NCBI GenBank assembly: GCA_037178675.1 | Contig: JAYMGJ010000204.1 | Location: forward strand, 62,001-126,000 | Direction: 5' to 3' | Source of the DNA: Scleroderma bovista | Lineage: Eukaryota > Basidiomycota > Agaricomycetes > Boletales > Sclerodermataceae | DNA: 64,000 bases | In this document: positions 11,435 to 21,514 of the stretch, in pieces | Position numbering within the stretch: position 1 is the stretch's first letter | Layout: every line of letters starts with the position of its first letter | Program-made: the position numbers and the translations under genes | Notes under the pieces: generated by a model | What the model was told of the DNA's origin: nothing | Seen by the model: the letters and a program-made list of their open reading frames with translations, nothing else | Databases searched by the model: none

Positions 11435-12664
11435 TGTCATATCCATACTTTTCCAGTCGCAACTCTGGTCTAACCATGGCCCGCCTGACCTCTCCTTAGG
11501 CATAGATGCAACTCCGGATCTAGTCCGGCCATCTCCAGCCCTATAGCTGCACTCCAGCTCAACTCCGGTCACTACGTCCATCTCCGCCTCAGGACTAACC
11601 CCTGTCTCCCTACAGATAGATCCGCGGTCTAACTCCTCCGTGTCGGACCTGTACCTACCACTAGTCGCTACTCCGGTTTCAGTCCGGCCACTCCCTTAGC
11701 CTTGTCTGCGACGTAGCCCAACTCCGGCTGGTACATCCAACTCCGGCTCAGTTCTGCTCCTGCTCCTGCTCCACTTCCTCTGTCAGGTCCACCAAAGGCT
11801 TAGGACATTTCCATGTCCAACTCCGGACCTTCCTCTGGCTACTCCACCCTTCCTCCACCTGTGCACTCCCTCCGCTCTTGCACTTCCTCCGGTCCCACTT
11901 CCTCCGGTCCTGGACATCGCTCCGGACTTAACATTAGTTAAGTCCACCTCCAACCCTTACCTGTCCTCTTCCGACCTAGTTCCCTTTACTTCACTGTCCC
12001 TGCTTTTCCTCCGTCGTCCCTGTATCTCTAGTTCCCCGTGTCTGCTCCCGCTCCGGTTTATTTTCCGGTACCTGCTTTATTTTCCTGTCCGTTTCTGCTC
12101 TGTCCCTTGTCCCAACTAAGGTGTTTACTTGTCACCGTATATACTCACCCTAGTTCTCATTTACTATATAAACTACTATACTCCGGCCTAGTAGTTTCCT
12201 TAGATCAAATCTCGACTAAGATACTCCCCACTCTGTACTACCCATGCTCTCCTAATCCATTTGTTCATCTGAACTCCTGAACTCCGGCCAACTCCGGCCT
12301 CCGTCCTATCTCGTCCCCTTGGTCCTATGTCCGATCCTAGCAAGTCTCCTACTTGCACGAGGGCAAAAGCCACCTCTGTCCCAGACTCGATGCTAGACCT
12401 CTCAGGACTTATCCCACCTCTGGGATGTCCTTCGCTCCGGACAAACTGCGCTCAACTCCGGACCACTTTCCCGCGGTCCGGACTTACTCCGCAAAAACCT
12501 GGACTTACTCCCTGTGCTTCTCTAGTGCCCGGACTTTGTTCGTTTGACCCAGACTTGACTCTCCGCACTAACTAGCACCTACTAGTGTCTGGACTTACCT
12601 CCTCATTAGTTCCCTGCACCTCTGGACCTCCTAGTAAGATCGTCGAGGAGAACCGGTCTTGACA
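11435..12664 (+). mobile_element. solo LTR inside TIR element A, TSD TGGGG
   Basis: A 1230-bp LTR starting TGTCATATCCATAC and ending GGTCTTGACA, flanked by TGGGG at 11430-11434 and 12665-12669. It is rich in CTCCGG pairs and shares a GTTTACTTGTCACC block and terminal sequence with the LTRs at 10,829 and 19,116. It is about twice their length, partly through CTCCGG-rich repetition. Confidence 0.88.
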
Positions 12665-13150
12665 TGGGGGGTGGTTGTCACTGGTGGTGGCCGCATTGTT
12701 GCTGGTGGTGGCTGCATCGCACAGGTCCAGGATGGTCATTGCTGGTGGTGGCTGCATCACACAGGTGGGGGGTGGTGGTCACGTTGACACAGGTGGTGGT
12801 CATGTTGGTTGTGGTCATGGTTGTGGTTGTGGTCATGGTTGTGGTTGTGGTCCTGGTTGTGGTCCTGGTCATGGTCCTGGTCCTGGTCCTGGTCCTGGTC
12901 ATGGTTGTGGTTGTGGTCATGGTTGTGGTCATGGTTGTGGTTGTGTCACCATTGATGCTGGTTGTGGGGTGGTGGTGGCCACGTCATCAATAATGCTGGT
13001 GGTGGTCACATTGATGTTGGTGGTGGTGTTGTTCATGTCAACGTTGGTGATGGTGGTGGTCGCATTGGTTCGTGTCAAGGTGGTGGTGGTGGTGGCCATG
13101 TCATGCTGGTGGTAGTTGTATTGTTGACACAGGTGGTGGGGTGGTAGAGG
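12665..13150. repeat. GGTTGTGGTC-type simple repeats in TIR element A
   Basis: Runs of TGGTTGTGGTCATGG and TGGTCCTGGTCC form a GT-rich tract. Long Val/Gly/His-rich open frames here, on both strands, are artefacts of composition. The complementary tract in element B is at 16,690-17,215. Confidence 0.8.
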
Positions 13151-13679
13151 TGGTGTAATGGTGGTCGTGTCATCAACAGAGGTGGTGGGGACTTAGAGAA
13201 AATTTGAACGTATCACGCATTCCAATTTTCTCTAAGTCCCAAAGTGTTAGTGTTTGGCATGTAAATAGTAGTACAATAAAACTTACTTTGTGGGTGATGC
13301 TGGGCAGCAGCAGGGTGGTGGTTGATGTGGATGGGTGGTGGCCATTGCAGCCACTCACTGGTGATGTTGTAGCAGGGAGTTATGATGGGAAATGAGCAGA
13401 TTGTTGAGCTCACTGCTGCAGACAGTGAGCTCAGTGTTTCAATTGCCTTATAAGGAAATAAACCGCCATTTGGCTGTATGTACAGCCAAATGGTGGCCTA
13501 TTTCCATATATGGGCAACAACACAGTGCGCTCACTGTCTGCAACAGTGAGCTCAACAATCACAACAATAAAACAAATCATACCTATTGTGTAGCAGCTCA
13601 AATTGAAGAGTGAAATGTGAGGATGATAAAATGGATGTTGACATATGTTTTGGTTACTGAACATTTTTGGTAATCAAAC

Positions 13680-13915
13680 ACTACATACTACACTTTTACT
13701 ACACTTTTTACTACACTTTTTTGGTACACTTTTACTACATTTTTACTATACTTTACTACACTTTTACTGCGTTTTTTTGGTACACTTTTACTACACTTTT
13801 ACTACGCTTTTTGGTACACTTTTACTACACTTTTTTGGTACACTTTCACTACCCTTTTAATACACTTTTTACTACACTTTTACTACACTTTTTGGTACAT
13901 TTTCACTACAGTAGT
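13680..13915. repeat. TACTACACTTTT repeats
   Basis: ACACTTTTACTACACTTTTT-like units repeat about 17 times with small length changes, inside TIR element A. Confidence 0.85.
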
Positions 13916-14215
13916 TATGACTAGGTTAAGATTGGTAGTCATGATTAGGTTAAGTTGGGTAGTGCAGATTAGGTTAAGATGGGTAGTCATAACTAGGTTA
14001 AGTTTGGTAGTCGTGAGTAGGTTAAGTTTGGTAGTCATGACTAGGTTAAGTTTGGTAGTCATGATTAGGTTAAGTTTGGTTTGATTTAGTACTGTAGCCA
14101 TGACTAGGTTAGGATTGGTAGTCATGATTAGGTTGAGTTTGGTAGTCATGATTAGGTTAAGTTTGATTTAGTACCATAGCCATGACTAGGTTAAGCACCA
14201 TAGTCATGACTTGGT
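13916..14215. repeat. 24-bp tandem repeat in TIR element A
   Basis: The unit GACTAGGTTAAGTTTGGTAG plus TCAT repeats about 12 times. The inverted counterpart in element B is at 14,545-14,720. Confidence 0.85.
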
Positions 14216-14544
14216 AAATTTATATCGTCATTTGTGCAATACATGGTGATAAATATCTACTATAGTGTCCCATGCACATAGATAGTACCATGTTTCAATC
14301 TATAGCATCTATGGCATTACCGGTTTTTCCTGATGGATGGAGGCGGAGACAGACAGGAATTGGAGTAGTGACTAAGTTGATTTCAGACTGAGGTATACAG
14401 GACAGAGTACAGGGTAGCATCAGGAAAAACTGGTAATGCCATAGATGCTATAGACTGAAACCTGGTACTATTTATGTGCATGGGACACTATAGTAGATAT
14501 TTATTACCATGTATTGCATAAATGGCAATATAAATTTACCTAGT

Positions 14545-14720
14545 CATCATTAGCATTCTTAACCTAATCATAACTAGTGTCCTTAACCTAATCACAACTA
14601 GCATCCTTAACCTAATCATAACTAGGGTCCTTAACCTAATCATAACTAGCTTCCTTAACCTAATCACAACTAGCATCCTTAACCTAATCATAACTAGTGT
14701 CCTTAACCTAGTCATCACTA
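14545..14720. repeat. 24-bp tandem repeat in TIR element B
   Basis: CCTTAACCTAATCATAACTA-type units repeat about seven times. They are the inverted counterpart of the array at 13,916-14,215. Confidence 0.85.
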
Positions 14721-14829
14721 AGCTACTTTACCTAGTCACAATGCACCAACACTCAGTAAACTAAGAAATTCAAATAAATATTATTAAGCTAACTAAATAC
14801 ATCAAATGTATTTTAAGAAACTAAATAAA

Positions 14830-16240
14830 ATTTTCAGGGGGTGGGAATGGAGCTGGGGAGGTGGGGGGACACATCTTTGTCAACACAGGGCTGGGGGACA
14901 TGGGGGACAATGCTGGGGTTGGGGGGGGACATGGGGAGATGTCATCATTGTCATCGTGTCAATGCAGGGCAGGGTGGTGGTGTTGGTGTTGGTGTCACAG
15001 CTGTCATTGTTGCCTTGCCCCTCATCGTGCCTGTCCCCCTTGTTCCCCTTGTCCCACTCATTGTCATTGTGTTGACGCAGGGCAGGGTGGTGGTGGTGGT
15101 GGTGTCACTGCCATCATCATCGCCTTGCCCCTCATTGTGCCTGTCCCCCTTGTTGTCCCCCTTGTTGTTGTCATCGTCGTTGTGTCGATGCAGGGTAGGG
15201 TGGTGGTGTCACCATCATCCTCATCGCCTTCATCCTCATCGTCATCATTGTCGTCATGTCGCTGTGGCATTGGCCATGGGCATCGCGTCATTGTCGTCAC
15301 ATTGATGCTGGGTGGTGGTGTCACTGTCGCCGTTGTTGTTGTTGTTGTTGCCCTTGCCCTTGTCGCTGTCATTGTCATTGTCATGTTGACGCTGGGCAGG
15401 TGGTGGTGTCACCCTCGCCCTCACCCTCACCCTCGCCGCCCTCATCTTGTCATTGTCGTGCCTGTCCTCCTCAACATCCCCCTCATCCCCCTCGTCATTG
15501 TTGTGTTGACGGAGGGCAGGGTGGTGGTGGTGGTGGCTGCCATCATCATTGCCTTGTCCCTTGTCATGCCCATCCCCCTTGTCATCCCACTTGTCATTGT
15601 CGTTGTCGCCCTCGCCCTCGTCAACACTGGGCAGGTGGTGATGGTGGTCGCCCTTGCCCTTGCCCTTGTCATCGCCGTGGCATTTGCCATGGGTGTCACA
15701 TCAATGCTGGGCAGGTGGTGGTGGTGGTGGTTGCCCTTGCCCTTGCCCTCATCATCATGGTTGCCATCGCCATTGTCATCTCGTCACCCTTGTTGTGTTT
15801 CCATGGCATTGGCCATTGGCATCGCATTGTTGTTGTTGAGTTGACACTGGGCAGGTGGTGGTGTCACCCTCATCACCCTCGCCCTCATCCTCATTGTCCT
15901 TGTCATCTCATCATCATCATTGTGTCGCTGTGGCATTGGCCATGGGCATCGCGTTGTCATTGTTGTGTCAATGCTGGGCAGGTGGTGGTGGTGGTGGTGG
16001 TGGTGGTGGTGGTGGTGGTGGTGGTGTCGCTGTCGTGTTGCCACCATTGTCATTGTCATGTCAATGCTGGGCAGGGTGGTGGCAATGGTGTTGCTGTCAT
16101 GCTGTCATTGTTGTTGTTGTCATGCACATTGTGCGTGCATGCGTCATCACATTGTGCTGGTGCTGGTGCTGTCATTGTTGTCATCTGTCGATGCAGATGG
16201 CAGGGTGGTGGTGGTCGCATTGTCAATGCAGGGCACATAT
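14830..16240. repeat. GGGCAGGTGGTGGTGTCAC minisatellite
   Basis: Irregular units of roughly 80-120 bp each contain GGGCAGGTGGTGGTGTCACC followed by GCC/GTC-rich sequence and often TGTGGCATTGGCCATGGGCA. Open frames of up to 330 codons run through it but are Val-, Ser- or Cys-rich with no domain, and overlap in all frames, so no gene is called. Confidence 0.8.
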
Positions 16241-16689
16241 GTAGTTAGTAAAACATAAAAATAAAGTAAATAAAGTACTTAGCTTGTTTTCAGTTTTTGT
16301 TGGTGTCACAGCTGTACCTGCAAAGGTCAGGACTTACCTGTGCAGTGGCAGTGGCAGTGCACAATGCATGGCAGCGTCATTGGACTGCTGTTTGGCTGTA
16401 TGTACAGCCAAATGGCAGTCGAATGATGCCACTGCAATTTCCATTCTGGGTATTTAGTTCTCAGCTGTCTGAACCACTCTAGGACTCACCTCTATGGTTT
16501 TGATTAGTAGATGAGATGTAGTGCATGCATGGTAAATGCACATCAAATTTTTCTAAGTCCATACAGCTGATGTAATCACATTTCCTAGTAAATACTAATA
16601 CTATTAGGAAATATTGGTAGTTCAATATGTATACAAATACACATACACACACTGCAAAAATTTCTCTAAGTCCCTCATCCTCACTTGTC

Positions 16690-17215
16690 TCCATCTTCCA
16701 CCATTGTTGACCACCACCACTACCCTTGGACAACCCACCACCACCAGCAACAATGTGGCCACCACCAGTGATGGCCACCCCCCACCTGTGCAATTTGGCC
16801 ACCACCAGCAATGACCACCCACCACCTGTGTGATGCAGCCACCACCAGCAATGATGCGGCCACCACCAGTGACAACCACCCCCTACCTGTGTGATGCAGC
16901 CACCACCAGCGATGACCACCCCAGACCTGTGCGATGCAGCCACCACTAGTGATGATGTGGCCACCACCACCAGCAACAACCACCCCCCACCTGTGCAATG
17001 CAGTCACCACCAGTGACAACATGGCCACCACTAGTGACAACCACCCCCCACCTGTGCAATGCAGCCGCCACCAGCAATGACCACCCTGGACCTGTGTGAT
17101 GCAGCCACCACCAGCAACAACCACCCCAGACCTGTGTGATGCAACCATGACCAGCAACGACCATGCCCCACCTGTACAATGTGGCCACCATCAATGATGA
17201 CCACCCCCCACCTGT
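16690..17215. repeat. GCAGCCACCACCAGCAATGACC minisatellite in element B
   Basis: Units of about 39-57 bp combine CCACCACCAGCAATGACCAC and CACCTGTGTGATGCAG. This is the complement of the GT-rich part of element A at 11,380-11,434 and 12,665-12,800. Confidence 0.8.
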
Positions 17216-17959
17216 CTCATGCCCAGCCCTCCCTCACTGACACCCCCTCATGCATTAGTAGTATATATTGGTGGCATTATTCATGTAGTAGCTACTAGGT
17301 TTTACAATATAATTTGTTTTTATGCATATTCTATTGGTGTGCAAGCAACGAGTACAAGGAAAGGGATATAAGACAGTCACTATAAGTGACATTTAGTTGA
17401 TTCTTTTTCTCTATATATGTACTATATGTGTACTATATGCTGCTATAGTGCACTATAGATAAGGGGGGTATGCTATAGATGCCATAATGCAATTATTGCA
17501 CTTTGTGTGACAAAGGGCACTAATAGTGATATATATTGATATATGGCATTACTGGTTTTTCCTGATGCTACTTATACTATGGAGAACTAGGGTTGAGTAT
17601 TTACAGTGACAAGTAAACATCCTAAAGGCAGACAAGGAGCAACCAGAGTTGGGACTAGGTCAGGTCCAATGAAAATAAGTAAGGTTCAGAGAAAATACTA
17701 CAAGGTGGAAGATATAAATGGGACACAGAGAACTTATGGTACTACAGGGTTGACAGAGAGGTGTAGTAATGACTGGATAGGGACTAATGCAAAGGGTCGC
17801 ACTTAGTGGAAAGCTATGTGTGCGTCTGGGACCAGAGTGATGTGCAGAGGTCTGGAGTTGAGCTGTAGTGCTGTGATGCAACTGGAGTAACCAGATAAGA
17901 GTCCGGAGTTGGACATGGTCTTGACAGTATTCCAGCACATGCAACTGTGTGGCACATTT

Positions 17960-18298
17960 TGTAATGGACCAACTTTTTATCTTATCTTAGTGTACAATTG
18001 TATCTTATCTACCTAGTCTAGACTTGTGCCTTGTGCTGTATGCGCTGCCTCCCTGGATGTCATTACACATAGCCTTAGCTCCACTATGACATCATTAGCA
18101 TAGCTTTGCACAGTAGCATAGCCTCATGGATAGCCTCGCATAGCCCTCATGTAGAGTAGTATATATACAGTGCAATCCAGCACCCAGAGGCTCTCCATTC
18201 GAGCTCATCTTGGGTCTTTGCCCTAGTACTCGCATCCTATTCCTCTCAGAGTCCAGTGTGTAGTAGGGTCCTTGGTGCTTTCACCTAGGGTCGTCTCA
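17960..18298 (+). mobile_element. solo LTR of the chromovirus family, TSD CATTT
   Basis: A 339-bp LTR starting TGTAATGGACCAACTTTTTA and ending GTCGTCTCA, flanked by CATTT at 17955-17959 and 18299-18303. It keeps the TATATATAC box and the ATTCGAGCTCA block seen in the intact chromovirus. Confidence 0.92.
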
Positions 18299-18560
18299 CA
18301 TTTATCATTCCAGCAGATTCAACATTTCAGCAGTTAACAGTTCAGCCACAATTATCATTCTTGCATAGTCAACATTGCAGCAGAGTCAACACTGTGGCAC
18401 AGTCAACATTACGGCAGAGTCAACATTACGGCAGAGTCAACATTATGGCAGAGTCAACACTGTGGCACAATCAGCCATTTGGTACATTCATCATTCTGGC
18501 ACAGTCAACAGTTAGGCACAATCAACAATTTGGCACTATCATCATTGTGGCACACATTGC
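18299..18560. repeat. 17-bp minisatellite (AGAGTCAACATTACGGC)
   Basis: AGAGTCAACATTACGGC-type units repeat about 15 times, most cleanly at 18,378-18,480. This is the reverse complement of the array at 10,620-10,825. Confidence 0.85.
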
Positions 18561-18769
18561 CAGAAGCATCCTGACATGCCACTACACAACAGCATGATTG
18601 ATGCTAGATTAGTTCACTCTGCCAGAATTATAATTGTGCCAAACTGTTGAATCTGCTGGAATGATAAATGTGCTGCACAGTTACATGTGCCAGAGTACAC
18701 AGCAATCAGTGATGTTTCACTCCATGGATGCCATTGCCATTGAGGCACTGCACACCCTCACTTGGACAG

Positions 18770-19015
18770 AACCAGCAGAGCAAGAGAGACGTGACTGCAG
18801 GTATTCCAGTGGGTGGTCAATGCACATCAAGTTGGAACTGACTGTCAACACTGAAAATGATGAGAAGCTTGCACAAGGTGCATCAGCCTTGAGGAGAAAC
18901 CGTTGTGAATGAGTGGTCCATATGCACACACCTGCAGAAGGAAGAAAAGTAGCTGGGGAAGAAAAGAAGTGTATACAGTGCAATGAGAGAGATTTACTGT
19001 GTGCTGTCCAGGTCA
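18770..19015 (+). pseudogene. second copy of the gag-like CxxC...C gene fragment
   Basis: The order MHIKLELTVNTENDEKLAQ, ASALRRNRCE, TGA, VVHMHTPAEGRKVAGEEKKC and IQCNERDLLC matches the copy at 10,370-10,600. The TGA falls at the same codon in both, where arginine (CGA) would fit. It is probably a repeat-family gene fragment. Confidence 0.45.
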
Positions 19016-19115
19016 AACACTCGACCTGGTTTCACAGTAAGTCTCTCTCTTTGCACTGTGTACACTTGTCTTCCTCCCCAGCTACTTCAAATCCTTCTGC
19101 AGGTGCATATGGACC
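18912..19115. repeat. inverted repeat built from the gag-like fragment
   Basis: About 85-90 bp at 18,912-19,000 (GTCCATATGCACACACCTGC...) reappears in reverse complement at 19,033-19,115, ending ATATGGACC just before the LTR at 19,116. The arms could fold into a hairpin with a loop of about 30 bp. Confidence 0.7.
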
Positions 19116-19756
19116 TGTCAAGTCTGGGTCTACTCCAGTAGGGGGCCTGGTCAAGTCCGGATGAAAGTGGGCGAGAGCAGAGGTCAGAGGTTTGGGCAGA
19201 GGTTAGCCTGGGCTGGAGTTGCGACCAATTGGATTCAATGACAAGGACAACGAGCGTTGATCCCTTGTGTAGGTTCCAGTCAGATGGAGACAGAGACAGA
19301 GACAGACAAGGGGATGGGAGTAGTGATTTAGATGATTTCAGACTGAGGTGTACAAGGTAAACTAGAGGGTACTTATACTATGTAAGTAGAAACTAGGGTC
19401 AAGTACATATGGTGACAAGTAAACAACCTAATAGTGGACAAGGGACAACCAGAGTTGGGACTAGGTCAGGTCCGGTGAAAATAAAGTCAGGTCCAGGTAA
19501 AATAAACCAGGTCCAGTGAAAATGCTACAAGGTATAGGATATATCTATATCAAGTTCACGGAGAACTCATGTCAAGACAGGATAAACGGTGAGGTGTGGT
19601 AATGAGCGAATAGAGCATAGACCAAGGGTTGTACTTAATGGAAGGTTATCTGTGCAAGCATGACGGGAGTAGTGCTGAGTGACCGGAGTTGAGCTGCAGA
19701 GCTATGATGTGACTGGAGTGACTGGATAAGACCCAGAGTTGGACATGGTCGTAACA
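19116..19756 (-). mobile_element. 3' LTR of a truncated gypsy-type element (minus strand)
   Basis: A 641-bp LTR; on the minus strand it starts TGTTACGACCATGTCC and ends AGACTTGACA. On its upstream side (19757-19771) the minus strand reads TAAAAGGGGGATAC, a good polypurine tract, so this is a 3' LTR with interior remains. Flanks GGACC and GTATC do not match. No pol domain follows, so the interior is truncated. It is the uninterrupted reference for the LTR at 10,829-17,926. Confidence 0.8.
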
Positions 19757-19922
19757 GTATCCCCCTTTTAGGGGCCGAACCCATGAGGCCCCAATGAGGC
19801 TGTCGTGTGGTCGCCTAGAACAATGCGGAGTCCAGAGTGATTGTCTGGGTACGAAATTTGGATGTATAAAGATCAGACCGGTTTTTTTTGCTTTTACCCC
19901 CAGTTCTTTGCCTTCTAACAAT

Positions 19923-20468
19923 ATGTTTGCACCAGCCAAGTCCACCACCCCCATTGCCCCTTCCATTGTTGAGTCCAAGGACTGGATGAAGGCCACCACA
20001 CAGGAGCTACTGTCCAGTAGCAAGGACAAGTTGAGTGTTCTCGACGCCAAGGTGAAGGAATGCCATCGCCACAAGCAGGTGAAGAGAGAGGAGAGACAGT
20101 GCCGGGAGGCGGAGGAGAAGAGGGCATGCAAAGAGGCAGAGAGGAAGGCACATGAGGAGGCAGAGTGTGCAAAGGCAGAGGCAGAGTGAAAGGCGAGGGA
20201 GGAGGCAGAGCATAAGGCACAAGAGCAGGCGGAGAAGGAGAGGGCGGAGTCACAGGCACAGGTGGAGTCTCAGCAGAGGAAGGTGGAGGAGGAGGCTGCC
20301 AAACAGAGGGCAATGGAGGTAGCTGCCAAACAGAAAATGACAGTGCAAGAGGCGTTGAAGAAAGAGAGTGAGGGAGAAACTGTTGGAGCAATACCTATAT
20401 ACGTAGAGGAACTGCTACTCCAACTCACCTGTTGGGTGGAGTGCACAACCAGAGACCAGAGATGGTAG
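19923..20468 (+). pseudogene. coiled-coil, gag-like repeat protein, broken by TGA and by copia insertion
   Basis: The frame starts MFAPAKSTTPIAPSIVESKD and runs into a long Glu/Lys/Ala/Arg-rich coiled coil. An in-frame TGA lies at 20187-20189, where CGA (arginine) would continue the heptad pattern; the same frame then stays open. It ends EEALLLQ-like sequence followed by WVECTTRDQRW exactly where the copia LTR begins, so its 3' part has been displaced. The CVECTTRDQR-type motif resembles the CIQCxERDLLC of the fragments at 10.4 and 18.8 kb. It is probably a gag-like protein of mushroom mobile elements; no enzymatic role is evident. Confidence 0.45.
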
Positions 20469-20668
20469 CGGTAGCTGGTCAAGAGCTGTTCTATTATATA
20501 AGCAATGAACACTGTTTATATACAACAAATAGTGTGACACGTGACGTGTGACATGTAACATCTACTCTAAAGAGGACTATTACTAAGTCTACACTAATAT
20601 GAATATGGGTCGCAGTCTTGTGCACACTTCATCGACAGTTTACGCCGGGTGCACATGCGACTTCAACA
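20464..20668 (-). mobile_element. 3' LTR of the decayed minus-strand copia element
   Basis: On the minus strand the LTR starts TGTTGAAGTCGCATGTG at 20668, preceded by the polypurine tract GCGAGGGGGAG (20669-20680). It contains a TATATAATAG box. The far end is placed near 20464 (TACCA on the minus strand) but is not fixed, because the 5' LTR has been lost. Confidence 0.65.
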
Positions 20669-21514
20669 CTCCCCCTCGCTGTGCTGCACGTAGAGCACTT
20701 CAGCAAATAAGGCGCTAGATGCTGCCAGAGGGAAACTGTAAGCCCAGTTGAGCTCTGAACTTCACGAATTTCTCGTGGGGCAAGTTCTTGGTGAGCAGAT
20801 CGGCGGGATTCTCAGCACCATCAATAAAGAATAGCTCCACATTACCTTTCACGACTGACTCGTGGATTCCGTGGTAGCAGATGTCGATGTGCTTGGAGCG
20901 AGGCTCCGTTACAGGGTTGGATGCCATGAATATGGATCCCTGATTATCACCGCAGATCGGGATAGCTTTCAGCTTATAGCTGAGCTCACCGAGTAAACTC
21001 CAAATCCAGGTGACTTGGTGAGTGCAATCGCTCAAAGCCATGTATTCAGCCTCAGTGGACAAGTACGCAATAGTCTTCTGTGCACGAGAAGTCCAACTGA
21101 TCAAGTCATCTGCAAGCTTCAGGTAGAAACCTGTCTGTGAAAGGTGAGAGGTAGGGTCTGATCCCCAATCTGAGTGCGTGCATGCAATCAGGCCAGCACC
21201 AGATCCACCATTGTATACTAGGGAGTATGTAGACGTCCCAATTAGATAGCGACAGACATACAGCGCTTTGTTCAGGTGGTCCTGAGATGGGTTCGCGGCA
21301 TGGCATGAGAGATGGGTGACTGCAAAGGCAATGTCGGGCCTAGTGCCTAACATAAGGTACAGGAGGGACCCTATTACCATCTGGAAATGGGAGCGGAGTT
21401 CCGCATCAACAGGCTCTGTATTCTTGGTGGCATAGTAGCCAGCCGGCAGTGAGGTGCTTGCAGACTTTGCATTGAGCATGCCACAGCGTTTGACGACCTT
21501 TTGGAGGTATGCGC

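Larger units (their letters stand above)
11004..14335 (+). mobile_element. TIR element copy A, non-autonomous, minisatellite-filled
   Basis: Its ends are CATCAGGAAAAACTGGTAATG at 11004 and the inverted match at 14335. The same ends bound copy B (14418-17567), which is the same element in the opposite orientation: the left ~430 bp of A (11004-11434) is the reverse complement of the right end of B, and the right ~120 bp of A matches the left end of B. Inside are GGTGGT-rich, TACACTTTT and 24-bp GGTTAAGTTTGGTAGTCAT repeats and no transposase. The flanks GGTGGAGG and GATGGAGG suggest an imperfect 8-bp duplication. Confidence 0.8.
14418..17567 (-). mobile_element. TIR element copy B, inverted relative to copy A
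   Basis: It starts CATCAGGAAAAACTGGTAATG and ends with the inverted match at 17567. Its flanks AGGGTA and TACTTATAC fit a TA duplication if the ends are read as GCATCAGG...CCTGATGC; in the intact LTR the site reads GGGTACTTATAC. It carries the same parts as copy A in reverse order, including a TTTGGCTGTATGTACAGCCAAA palindrome (16389-16410) also present in A near 13,469-13,490. No transposase is present, so mobilisation would need a partner elsewhere. Confidence 0.8.
10829..17926 (-). mobile_element. solo LTR interrupted twice, TSD GTATT
   Basis: Three segments (10829-11003, 14336-14417, 17568-17926; 616 bp in total) line up in order with the intact LTR at 19,116-19,756. The composite is flanked by GTATT at 10824-10828 and 17927-17931. 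On the minus strand it starts TGTCAAGACCATGTCC. Two TIR elements, at 11004-14335 and 14418-17567, occupy the gaps. The order of events is therefore LTR insertion and solo-LTR formation, then two TIR-element insertions. Confidence 0.88.

Noticed and set aside
12675..13147. Long Val/Gly/His-rich open frames on both strands
   Set aside because: They lie wholly in GT-rich simple repeats, overlap in several frames and show no domain; composition explains them.
14861..16248. Open frames of up to about 330 codons in the GGGCAGGTGGTGG tract
   Set aside because: All frames are open over the same repeats and the products are Val-, Ser- or Cys-rich repeats without a start context or conserved motif.
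10829..17926. Reading 11,004-17,567 as one 6.6-kb transposon with ~400-bp terminal inverted repeats
   Set aside because: The 82 bp in its middle (14,336-14,417) belong to the host LTR and are collinear with its flanks, which needs two separate insertions.
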